Translations under genes and position numbers: made by a program
Shown: positions 1-5,331 of the stretch, piece by piece
How positions within the stretch are numbered: position 1 is the first letter of the stretch
Layout of the letters: the number at the start of each line of letters is the position of its first letter
NCBI GenBank assembly: GCA_014846175.1
Contig: RKAV01000056.1
Coordinates: 1 to 9,847, forward strand
DNA: 9,847 nt
From: a bacterium
GTDB lineage: Bacteria > Bacillota_I > Bacilli_A > RF39 > UBA660
Reading direction: 5' to 3'
Notes under the pieces: model-generated
Seen by the model: the letters and a program-made list of their open reading frames with translations, nothing else
Databases searched by the model: none
Told to the model about the DNA's origin: nothing

Positions 1-1
1 T

Positions 2-1054
2 AATTCTAATTTAACCCTACCTAGTGGAACAACAGCATTCGCACTATTAAGTGATCCAATTACTGTGGAAAATTTAATAGCAAAAGCAAATCCAGAAACT
101 TTAGATTATAATACTGCAACAGATGAACAAAAGAATCAAATGTGGAAATTTTCTCATGAAGCAGCAGAACAATTAAAAGCAACTACAGATTATAGATATA
201 TAGGCGTAAATCCTAATAACTATGTAAAATTTAATGATGAACTATGGAGAATCATCGGAGTATTTGATGTAGATGATGGAACAGGAAAAATAGAAAAAAG
301 AATGAAAATCGTAAGAACTGAATCAATAGGGGAATATGCTTGGGATAATAAAACTATTATATCAGGTGGACCAATTAATTACTATGGAAAAAACAACTGG
401 CCAGATGCGAGACTAAACTATTTACTAAACCCGGGACATGAAAGTGAAACTTATGGTGGTAGCTTATACTGGAATAGAAAGAGTGGAGCTTGTTACTCTG
501 GACAAAAGGAGGCCACAACATCATGTGATTTTACTTCTACTGGTTTAACAGATACTGCAAAATCAATGGTAGGAGATGCAAAATGGTATTTGGGGGGTAC
601 AACTGATTATACTAGTTCATCAAATGGACTAGCCTCACATTTTTATAGTTATGAAAGAGGAACAACGGTATATGATAGCAGTAGAAGCACGAATTGGACA
701 GGAAAAGTAGGATTGATATATCCCAGTGATTATGGATATGCTACTAGTGGTGGAACGAATGTAAATAGAACAAGTTGCTTGAAAAGAGCCTTGTACGAAT
801 GGAATATGGAAAATGGTAGTATTGATTGTGTGGCAACTAATTGGTTTAGTGGTATTTTTTTTAACAGTGGCTATAGCTTGACACCATATAATACTAATAG
901 AATGGTGTTTTACGTTAGTGCCGGAGGTTCTTATGGTGTTATTCACTCTGAATCTTTTGATGGCAACGTTATTCCAGCCGTACATCTAAAATCTACAATT
1001 AAGATAACTTCTGGAACAGGTTCTTCAAAAGATCCATTCATTTTAGGATTATGA
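2..1054 (+). CDS. Large exported/surface-type protein, 3' part only (possible DGR target protein)
   Basis: The frame is open from the first bases of the window, so the gene begins upstream. The GTG at 65 has no Shine-Dalgarno site and is not a convincing start. What remains (about 350 residues) resembles a family common in uncultured gut Firmicutes: a YRYIG-NPNNYV-F segment, then ELWRIIGVF, a region with LNPG and SLYWN, paired cysteines (SGACYSG with SCDF, and TSCLK with SIDC) that could form disulfides, a GLIYPSDYGYA motif, and a final ITSGTGSSKDPFIL-type ending. I recall such proteins as DUF6273-like, but that name is from memory. The start, which would show a signal peptide, lipobox or prepilin leader, is missing. 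No function is proven. Residues encoded from about 845 to 985 have very unusual composition (see findings), which suggests a hypervariable ligand-binding face. Confidence 0.75.
   Translation, partial: NSNLTLPSGTTAFALLSDPITVENLIAKANPETLDYNTATDEQKNQMWKFSHEAAEQLKATTDYRYIGVNPNNYVKFNDELWRIIGVFDVDDGTGKIEKRMKIVRTESIGEYAWDNKTIISGGPINYYGKNNWPDARLNYLLNPGHESETYGGSLYWNRKSGACYSGQKEATTSCDFTSTGLTDTAKSMVGDAKWYLGGTTDYTSSSNGLASHFYSYERGTTVYDSSRSTNWTGKVGLIYPSDYGYATSGGTNVNRTSCLKRALYEWNMENGSIDCVATNWFSGIFFNSGYSLTPYNTNRMVFYVSAGGSYGVIHSESFDGNVIPAVHLKSTIKITSGTGSSKDPFILGL
845..988 (+). other. A-depleted, NNY-codon-rich segment: candidate DGR variable region
   Basis: Codons 845-877 all end in T or C (11 of 11), and 20 of the 22 codons from 908 to 973 do. 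Elsewhere in this A-rich window roughly 40% of codons end in a pyrimidine (9 of the first 22 codons of the ABC ATPase gene). In a 92-base stretch from 896 I count about 20 A (22%), around half the background by eye. DGRs mutate template adenines, commonly in AAY codons, and so leave NNY-rich, A-poor variable regions near the 3' end of the target gene, as here. No reverse transcriptase or template repeat lies in this window, so the assignment is inference. Confidence 0.45.
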
Positions 1055-1060
1055 TAAATT

Positions 1061-1091
1061 AAAGAATGCAATGTTTTATTTGCATTTTTTT
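1061..1091 (+). terminator. Intrinsic terminator after the first gene
   Basis: AATGCAA at 1065-1071 pairs with TTGCATT at 1080-1086. The stem can extend outwards through a G-T pair and three A-T pairs to 1061/1090. The loop is 8 nt (1072-1079), and the T-run at 1085-1091 forms the tail. It starts 7 nt after the TGA of the first gene and separates it from the sporulation operon. Confidence 0.7.
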
Positions 1092-1120
1092 GTATATATT
1101 AAAAAAAAATTATCATACTA
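1092..1120 (+). promoter_or_regulatory. Predicted sigma-G (forespore) promoter of the spoVA operon
   Basis: GTATA at 1092-1096, 17 nt, then CATACTA at 1114-1120. This fits the Bacillus sigma-G consensus (GHATR, 17-18 nt, CATWHTA), and spoVA is a sigma-G regulon operon in Bacillus subtilis. Initiation about 6-8 nt past the -10 would fall at about 1126-1128, right at the GGTGA ribosome site, so the leader would be only about 10 nt. Sigma-F recognises overlapping sequences and cannot be excluded. Confidence 0.6.
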
Positions 1121-1135
1121 TTATTGGTGAATAAA

Positions 1136-1579
1136 ATGAAAGAAAAGAAATATCAAAGAATAGTAGAAAGACATAAACCTAAAGAAGAAAAGCTAAAATT
1201 TTCAATAATAGCATTTATAGTAGGTGGGTTAGTTGGAGTATTAGGGGAAGGGTTAATTTGTTTTTATGTAAAAATATTATCTATATCTAGAAGTGATGCT
1301 TCTACCTATATGATTGTAACATTAATATTTATAGCATCATTATTAACTGCCCTTGGTTTATTTGATAATCTTGTTAAGAAAGCTAAGTGTGGACTTCTTA
1401 TTCCTATAACTGGTTTTGCTCATTCGATGACTAGTGCTGCGATTGATTATAAAAAAGAAGGACCAATCTATGGAATAGGTAGTAATATATTTAAACTTGC
1501 TGGTTCTGTTATTCTTTATGGAATAGTATCATCTTGGTTGTTTGGAATGATTCGTTATGGAATAGAGGTGTTAAAATGA
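1136..1579 (+). CDS. spoVAC: Stage V sporulation protein AC (dipicolinate channel subunit)
   Basis: SpoVAC is an inner-forespore-membrane protein of the SpoVA channel. It imports dipicolinic acid (DPA) during spore maturation and helps release it at germination; in Bacillus it behaves as a mechanosensitive channel. The 147-residue product has a short basic N-terminus, a hydrophobic segment beginning FSIIAFIVGGLVGVLGEGL, further hydrophobic stretches around TLIFIASLLTALGLFD, and the family hallmark ITGFAHSMTSAAIDYKKEG followed by NIFKLAGSVILYGIV. These align closely, from memory, with the B. subtilis protein of about 150 residues. I chose the ATG at 1136 because GGTGA (1126-1130) sits 5 nt upstream; the TTG at 1124 has no ribosome site. 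It overlaps spoVAD by 4 bases (ATGA), so translation is probably coupled. Confidence 0.95.
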   Translation: MKEKKYQRIVERHKPKEEKLKFSIIAFIVGGLVGVLGEGLICFYVKILSISRSDASTYMIVTLIFIASLLTALGLFDNLVKKAKCGLLIPITGFAHSMTSAAIDYKKEGPIYGIGSNIFKLAGSVILYGIVSSWLFGMIRYGIEVLK

Positions 1580-2571
1580 TTTTTAAGTTTAAGAATGTTT
1601 ATGTGGATAATTCTGCTACGGTAGCTGGTCCTTATGAATCGAAAGGCCCTCTTAGTAGTTATTTTGATAAAAAATACCGTAAGGATTTGTATTGTGGTGA
1701 AAAGTCCTTTGAACAAGCAGAAGTTAAATTACTAGAAGATAGTTTGAAGTTAGTATTAAAAAAATCAAAACTAAAAGAATCTGATATTGATATAGTAATA
1801 GCTGGTGACTTATTAAATCAAATAACTTCATCTTGTTACTCTATCTTAGATATGAATAGTCCTTTTCTTGGAATATATAGTGCCTGTGCAACCAGTGTTG
1901 AAGGAATATTAATCGCATCATCCTTAATAGATGGTGGATTTATAAATAATGCTATAGCATCAACATCTTCCCATAATATGTCTAGTGAAAAACAATTTAG
2001 AAATCCAACGGAGTATGGTGCACCTAAACCTAAAACTGCTACTTTTACTGCTACAGGAGGAGCTAGTATCTTACTTACTAATAAACCAAGTAAAGTAAGA
2101 GTAAGTGAAGGAGTAATTGGTACTATTGTTGATTATAACCAAAAAGACCCCTTAAATATGGGAGCTGCTATGGCAGGTGCTGCTGCTCATACTTTAAATG
2201 ATTACTTTAAAAATAGTAAATATAAACCAAGTGATTTTGATTTAATTTTAACAGGTGACTTAGGAGTTTATGGTAAAGAAATATTAAAAGATTTTATGAG
2301 GGAAGAATATAAAATAGAACTAGGTTCTAATTATAACGATTGTGGAACAATATTATATGACTTAGAAAAGCAAAAAGATGTCATGGCAGGTGGTAGTGGA
2401 CCAGTTTGTAGTGCCTTAGTTACTTATTCTAAAATATTAAAAGATTTAAATGAAGGAATTTATAAAAGAGTATTATTAGTTGCTACTGGTGCCTTATTTT
2501 CCCCAACTTTTGTCTATCAAAAGAAACCAATTTTATCTATAGCACATTTAGTATGTTTGGAGGCGATTTAA
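1576..2571 (+). CDS. spoVAD: Stage V sporulation protein AD (DPA-binding, thiolase-like fold)
   Basis: SpoVAD is the peripheral SpoVA subunit that binds dipicolinic acid on the forespore inner membrane. It has a thiolase-like fold but is not known to catalyse condensation. The 331-residue product shows NSATVAGPYESKGPL near the start, IVIAGDLLNQ around residues 74-82, the thiolase-nucleophile-like ACAT with Cys at about 104, SSHNMSSEKQFRNPTEYG, DLILTGDLG, NDCGTILYD and the C-terminal VATGALFSPTF, all matching SpoVAD of other spore formers (about 338 residues). The ATG at 1576 is the start: GAGGTG (1565-1570) lies 5 nt upstream and the ATG overlaps the spoVAC stop. The same frame is open further upstream inside spoVAC (to 1534), but that extension is just spoVAC read in another frame. 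Confidence 0.96.
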   Translation: MIFKFKNVYVDNSATVAGPYESKGPLSSYFDKKYRKDLYCGEKSFEQAEVKLLEDSLKLVLKKSKLKESDIDIVIAGDLLNQITSSCYSILDMNSPFLGIYSACATSVEGILIASSLIDGGFINNAIASTSSHNMSSEKQFRNPTEYGAPKPKTATFTATGGASILLTNKPSKVRVSEGVIGTIVDYNQKDPLNMGAAMAGAAAHTLNDYFKNSKYKPSDFDLILTGDLGVYGKEILKDFMREEYKIELGSNYNDCGTILYDLEKQKDVMAGGSGPVCSALVTYSKILKDLNEGIYKRVLLVATGALFSPTFVYQKKPILSIAHLVCLEAI

Positions 2572-2922
2572 ATGTATTTTATATATTCATTCTTATTTTG
2601 TGGAACTATCTGTTTAATAGCAGAACTTATTCTTGATAACACTAAACTCACTCCTGGTCATATAACTAGTATCTTTGTAGTAGTAGGAGCAGCCTTAGAT
2701 GCTTTTGGAATCTATGATTACTTCATTGCTACTTGTGGAGGGGGAACACTAGTACCAATCACCTCCTTTGGACACTCTCTTATTCATGGAGCTTTAGGAA
2801 AAGCAGAAACCTTTGGATTCTTAGGATTATTAATGGGAATGTTTGATCTTACAGCATCAGGAATAACATCAGCAATAATCTTTTCCTTTATATTTACTTT
2901 ATTTTTTAAAGCAAGGGATTAA
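2572..2922 (+). CDS. spoVAE: Stage V sporulation protein AE, SpoVAEb type (membrane subunit of DPA channel)
   Basis: This is the small membrane subunit of the SpoVA dipicolinate channel. At 116 residues it matches the SpoVAEb form. Visible hallmarks are the N-terminal helix with IYSFLFCGTICLIAELI, DNTKLTPGH, VVVGAALDAFGIYD, the GGGTLVPITSFGHSLIHGA motif that echoes the related motif in SpoVAC, and a last hydrophobic stretch ending in FFKARD. It begins immediately after the spoVAD stop codon, with GGAGG at 2559-2563 inside the end of spoVAD. No SpoVAA, AB, AEa or AF is adjacent, so this is the minimal C-D-E set seen in many Clostridia. No terminator follows; transcription probably continues into the next gene, 41 bases on. 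Confidence 0.95.
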   Translation: MYFIYSFLFCGTICLIAELILDNTKLTPGHITSIFVVVGAALDAFGIYDYFIATCGGGTLVPITSFGHSLIHGALGKAETFGFLGLLMGMFDLTASGITSAIIFSFIFTLFFKARD

Positions 2923-2951
2923 AAAACTAATTTACTGTAAATAATATAGAT

Positions 2952-2959
2952 AAGGAGGT
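2952..2959 (+). promoter_or_regulatory. Strong Shine-Dalgarno site that fixes the start at 2964
   Basis: AAGGAGGT, a full match to the anti-Shine-Dalgarno, lies 4 nt before the ATG at 2964. It matters because the signal peptide starting there has no basic residue, which might otherwise cast doubt on the start. Confidence 0.85.
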
Positions 2960-2963
2960 ACTT

Positions 2964-3932
2964 ATGCTAACTTATCTATTTTTATCATTATTTATTACTA
3001 ATGTCTATGCTGAAACAGTAGAAACTCCATATCTAGTAGCAGATACTTCTACTGCTAAAGAAAGAGAAATAATAAAAGAAGAAGATTTATACTATTTAAG
3101 AAAAGAAGGGGAAACTAGTAATAATTACTATAGTAGTAAACCAAAAGACTATGATACTAAAACAGATATGTTTATCTATGATAAATATAGTAAATATACA
3201 ACTAAAGAGATAAATAGTCCTGATTACTTAAAAGAAGAGATAACGTACTATCATTATTTAGAACTAGAAAAAATTAATTATCTAAAAGTACTAACTAGTA
3301 GTAATATAACTATTTTAGATATAAAACTTAATAATAATAATATTAACTCTAATAACAATACTTATTACTTTAATAAAAGTAAGATAGAAGATAGTATTTT
3401 AGAAATAAAATTAATGGTATTAGAAAACTCTAGTAATAACTATTTATTAATAGAAAATGATGATGTTTATCTAAAAGGAAAAATAAAATTAAAAGAAAAA
3501 GGAGTAGTAACTAAGAAGATAAGATTAATTAACTATTTAACTAAATTAAAAATGAATAAGAAAGAAAAAGTTACTACTAATTATAATGATTTACCATATT
3601 ATAGATTATTGAGGAAAGAGAAGCTATATAGGTATAGAAGAAAACTATATAAATATAAAAAGAATGATACTTTATTAACTAGTAATAGAGTCTTAGATGG
3701 ATATAAAGTAGATAGAGTAGAAAAGATAAATAGAATATATCGAAAAGAGATATTTACTTTCTATGATGATATTAAACTAGATTATTTAGATTGGGATAAG
3801 ATTTTAGTAAGTTCAACCATACCTTTGAAAGAATTAAAACTATATAAGAGTAAAGAGTGTGGAAAAATGAAATTAAAGCTAGTATATAAAACTTTTAGTT
3901 ATCTAAAAGATATAGACTTTACATGTTCTTAA
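2964..3932 (+). CDS. Exported protein of unknown function in the spoVA operon
   Basis: I do not recognise a family. The 322-residue product begins with a short hydrophobic segment ending in TNVYA, a good type I signal peptidase site after residue 16, although the region before the core (MLTYLF) has no Lys or Arg. The mature part is very rich in Lys, Tyr, Asn, Leu and Ile: an early acidic stretch (KEREIIKEEDLYYLRKEGE), an Asn-rich run near residues 123-133, a basic Tyr-rich centre (LYRYRRKLYKYKK), and two cysteines in the last 30 residues (KECGKM and the terminal FTCS) that could pair in a disulfide. No transmembrane segment follows the signal peptide. It lies 41 bases after spoVAE with no terminator between, so co-expression in the forespore is likely, with export across the inner forespore membrane towards the intermembrane space/cortex. 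A role in cortex, coat or germination is inference only. Confidence 0.8.
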   Translation: MLTYLFLSLFITNVYAETVETPYLVADTSTAKEREIIKEEDLYYLRKEGETSNNYYSSKPKDYDTKTDMFIYDKYSKYTTKEINSPDYLKEEITYYHYLELEKINYLKVLTSSNITILDIKLNNNNINSNNNTYYFNKSKIEDSILEIKLMVLENSSNNYLLIENDDVYLKGKIKLKEKGVVTKKIRLINYLTKLKMNKKEKVTTNYNDLPYYRLLRKEKLYRYRRKLYKYKKNDTLLTSNRVLDGYKVDRVEKINRIYRKEIFTFYDDIKLDYLDWDKILVSSTIPLKELKLYKSKECGKMKLKLVYKTFSYLKDIDFTCS

Positions 3933-3949
3933 AAAAAAGAAATTCTACT

Positions 3950-3985
3950 TTTGTCGAATGGATTGTCTTTTTAAAAATATATAAG
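3950..3985 (+). promoter_or_regulatory. Spo0A box and putative promoter of the sigma factor gene
   Basis: TTTGTCGAA at 3950-3958 is an exact match to the Spo0A binding box (TTTGTCRAA). A -10-like TATATA lies at 3978-3983 (or TATAAG at 3980-3985); its -35 window (about 3955-3960) overlaps the box and has no good TTGACA. This resembles the sigma-A, Spo0A-activated arrangement of the spoIIG and spoIIE promoters, where phosphorylated Spo0A replaces a proper -35. A second TTGTC at 3963-3968, about one helical turn away, may be a weak half site. No sigma-H-type promoter was seen. Confidence 0.6.
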
Positions 3986-4010
3986 TATTCTTTAGGGGAA
4001 AGGAGGAGGT

Positions 4011-4658
4011 ATGGACGAGTTACTCTTAAAGTATGATAAGTTAATCTATATGATGGCTAATAAATATAAGAGCTATGCTAGTATAGATGATCTTTATCAA
4101 GCAGGATGTATTGGGCTAAAAGAAGCATTAACTCATTATGATGAAAGTAAAGGAAGTGATTTAACTAGTTATATTTGTCTTTATATTAAAGGAGAGATGC
4201 TAAAAGAAGTCAGTAATAGTAGAGAAATAAGGGTAGGATATGATGTTTATAACTTTTCAAAGAAAGTAAAGGAGGCAAGAGATTATTTAACTCAAGAGTT
4301 TGGAAGAGAAGCAACTACTTATGAAGTAGCTTATTATATGAATGAGAATATAGAAAAGATAGAGATGGTTGATAGAGTAAGTATGCCAGTTTATCATTTA
4401 GATGATAGGAATGAAGATAATTTATCTTTATATGATAAAGTTAGTTATGTAGAAAAAGCCTTTGATACTGATATCTTAGATTTAAAAAGTGCTTGTGATA
4501 AACTTAATTCTTATGAGAAAAGTTTAATCAATAATAGATACTATCTTGATAAGACACAACAAGAAGTAGCAGAAAGTCTTGGTATTAGTCAAGTAAAAGT
4601 AAGTAGAGAGGAGAAGAAGATTTTAGAAAAATTAAGGGTTAGTTTAACAACTAATTAA
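4011..4658 (+). CDS. Sporulation sigma factor of the SigF/SigG family
   Basis: This sigma-70 family factor directs RNA polymerase to forespore promoters. Region 2 runs from about residue 5 to 70, with IDDLYQAGCIGLKEAL (from about residue 25), SYICLYIKGEMLKE and REIRVG. Region 3 follows (KKVKEARDYLTQEFGREATTYEVA). Region 4 carries the helix-turn-helix at about 181-205, DKTQQEVAESLGISQVKVSR, nearly identical to that of B. subtilis SigF; one oddity is REEKKIL where SigF has RLEKKIL. At 215 residues it is about 40 shorter than SigF or SigG, mainly at the N-terminus. The start is supported by a purine-rich AAAGGAGGAGG just upstream. No anti-sigma genes spoIIAA or spoIIAB are adjacent. The Spo0A box favours SigF, the spoVA neighbourhood fits either, so I leave the symbol blank. 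Confidence 0.85.
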   Translation: MDELLLKYDKLIYMMANKYKSYASIDDLYQAGCIGLKEALTHYDESKGSDLTSYICLYIKGEMLKEVSNSREIRVGYDVYNFSKKVKEARDYLTQEFGREATTYEVAYYMNENIEKIEMVDRVSMPVYHLDDRNEDNLSLYDKVSYVEKAFDTDILDLKSACDKLNSYEKSLINNRYYLDKTQQEVAESLGISQVKVSREEKKILEKLRVSLTTN

Positions 4659-4687
4659 TTTACATCTATAGGTAGAAATGATATAAT
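4659..4687 (+). promoter_or_regulatory. Sigma-A promoter of the small gene at 4706
   Basis: TTTACA (4659-4664, 5 of 6 to TTGACA), 17 nt, TATAAT (4682-4687, perfect). It starts directly after the sigma-factor stop codon, so the downstream genes have a separate vegetative promoter. Expected initiation is near 4693-4696, which leaves a leader of only about 10-13 nt. Confidence 0.75.
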
Positions 4688-4705
4688 TCCATTAGGAAAT
4701 GAGAG

Positions 4706-4942
4706 ATGTGTATGGATAAAGATTATCAAATGATAGATCATTCTATTAAGATAAATAAAGAAGAATTACCTAAACTTTTGCAAAATATAATTAAAGATTT
4801 AGAAAAATATGATAAGGAAGGTAATATGGAAATGTATGATGGACTTTATGAAGGATTAGAATCATTTTCTAAATCATTTCTATTATCAGGTGAAATAACA
4901 AATAGTCAATTTGAAACAATATTAAAAAAATATAGAGGGTAG
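4706..4942 (+). CDS. Small helical protein, unknown, upstream partner of a broken HipA-like gene
   Basis: The 78-residue acidic, cytoplasmic-looking protein has no signal peptide or membrane segment and is probably all-helical: a segment KINKEELPKLLQNIIKDLEKYDKEG, then YDGLYEGLESFSKSFLLSGEIT, and a tail QFETILKKYRG. I do not recognise a named domain. I chose ATG 4706 because AGGA (4694-4697) is 8 nt upstream; ATG 4712 (two codons in) is an alternative with only a weak GAGAG before it. It is driven by a near-consensus sigma-A promoter and is followed 2 nt after its stop by another start codon, that of the gene broken at about 4975, so it was the first gene of a two-gene operon. That layout resembles toxin-antitoxin or companion-gene pairs, but no antitoxin fold is evident. 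Confidence 0.65.
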   Translation: MCMDKDYQMIDHSIKINKEELPKLLQNIIKDLEKYDKEGNMEMYDGLYEGLESFSKSFLLSGEITNSQFETILKKYRG

Positions 4943-4944
4943 TT

Positions 4945-5242
4945 ATGAAAATAAAAAATTTTAACCTTTTGTAGTAAGAAGTCCCCACCTCTTTAGGCGG
5001 TGGAGGATGTCACATATATAGAAAGCTTAGAAAATGATGAATGTAATAAAGCATTATTAAGAATAGTACCTAAAATAGACCTTTCAAAGATATATGATAT
5101 TATTAATGAAATTCCGAATGAATATGAAGGAATAAAAGTAATAAGTGATATTAGAAAGAAATACTATTTTGAGTGTATTAAGTATCGTTATGAAAACTCA
5201 TTATATAAAACATATTTAGAATTATTAGAGAAAAACAAATAA
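4945..5242 (+). pseudogene. HipA-like kinase gene remnant, split by an IS200/IS605-type end
   Basis: The left piece starts at ATG 4945 with GAGGG 5 nt upstream and encodes only MKIKNFNLL before a stop at 4972-4974. The right piece, about 5014-5242, is in another frame and reads as the tail of a protein: YIESLENDECNKALLRIVPK, then KIYDIINEIP, VISDIRKKYYFECIKYRYEN and YLELLEKNK. This pattern (a helix with two Ile-Pro-type turns, then RK-YY and an R-Y tail) resembles the C-terminus of HipA-like Ser/Thr kinases I recall from gut Firmicutes, whose N-termini look like the left piece. Between the pieces sits an insertion-sequence end (4979-5013). The GTG at 5000 opens an 80-codon frame, but it lies inside the IS hairpin and has no ribosome site, so I treat that as fortuitous. 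The catalytic core is absent. The HipA assignment is moderate; the broken-gene reading is stronger. Confidence 0.55.
4979..5013 (+). mobile_element. Solo right-end hairpin of an IS200/IS605 (TnpB/IS1341-type) element
   Basis: A GC-rich imperfect palindrome in an AT-rich setting: CCACC (4985-4989) pairs with GGTGG (4999-5003) around a CTTTAG-like loop, followed by GAGGATGTCAC (5003-5013). The combination of a CCCC-rich left arm, TTTAG loop and GAGGATGTCA tail is what I recall from the right ends of TnpB-carrying IS605-family elements, where it also forms the 3' end of the omega RNA. The tnpB gene would lie to the left, but that position holds an unrelated small gene, so the element body is gone. 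The following bases would be the guide/flank position. Confidence 0.55.
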
Positions 5243-5268
5243 AGTAGAAACTTTTTTGTTTTTTTTCT
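5231..5268 (+). terminator. Intrinsic terminator after the gene remnant
   Basis: AAAAACAAA (5231-5239) plus AAAGT (5241-5245) pair with ACTTT (5250-5254) plus TTTGTTTTT (5255-5263): 14 pairs with one bulged T at 5240 and an AGAA loop. The arm runs into a T-rich tail to about 5266. It overlaps the stop codon of the remnant and insulates the transporter operon. Confidence 0.65.
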
Positions 5269-5269
5269 T

Positions 5270-5304
5270 TTGTAACTTAGTTGTAACTTTAGCTATAATA
5301 TAAT
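5270..5304 (+). promoter_or_regulatory. Promoter and tandem-repeat operator of the transporter operon
   Basis: TTGTAACTTAG (5270-5280) is followed directly by TTGTAACTTTAG (5281-5292), an 11-bp-period tandem repeat (TTGTAAC, four bases, TTGTAAC). Such spacing is the usual binding layout of OmpR/PhoB-type response regulators, and one is encoded in this operon. -10 candidates are TATAAT at 5294-5299 (18 nt after the first TTGTAA as -35) and a second TATAAT at 5299-5304. The repeats overlap the -35, consistent with activation by the regulator. Confidence 0.6.
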
Positions 5305-5331
5305 ACTAATAAGAAACGGAGGAATTAATTT

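Noticed and set aside
65..67. GTG as start codon of the first gene
   Set aside because: The frame is open to the window edge, no Shine-Dalgarno precedes it, and the family has further sequence upstream.
635..985. 116-codon open frame on the minus strand inside the first gene
   Set aside because: It lies opposite the A-poor, NNY-rich segment, which simply lacks antisense stops; no ribosome site and no recognisable protein.
3936..3952. Terminator between the exported protein gene and the sigma gene
   Set aside because: The possible AAAAG/CTTTT stem has five weak pairs and no T-run of its own; transcription may read through.
5000..5242. An intact 80-residue gene starting at GTG 5000
   Set aside because: The start lies inside the insertion-sequence hairpin without a ribosome site, and the product looks like the tail of a longer protein.
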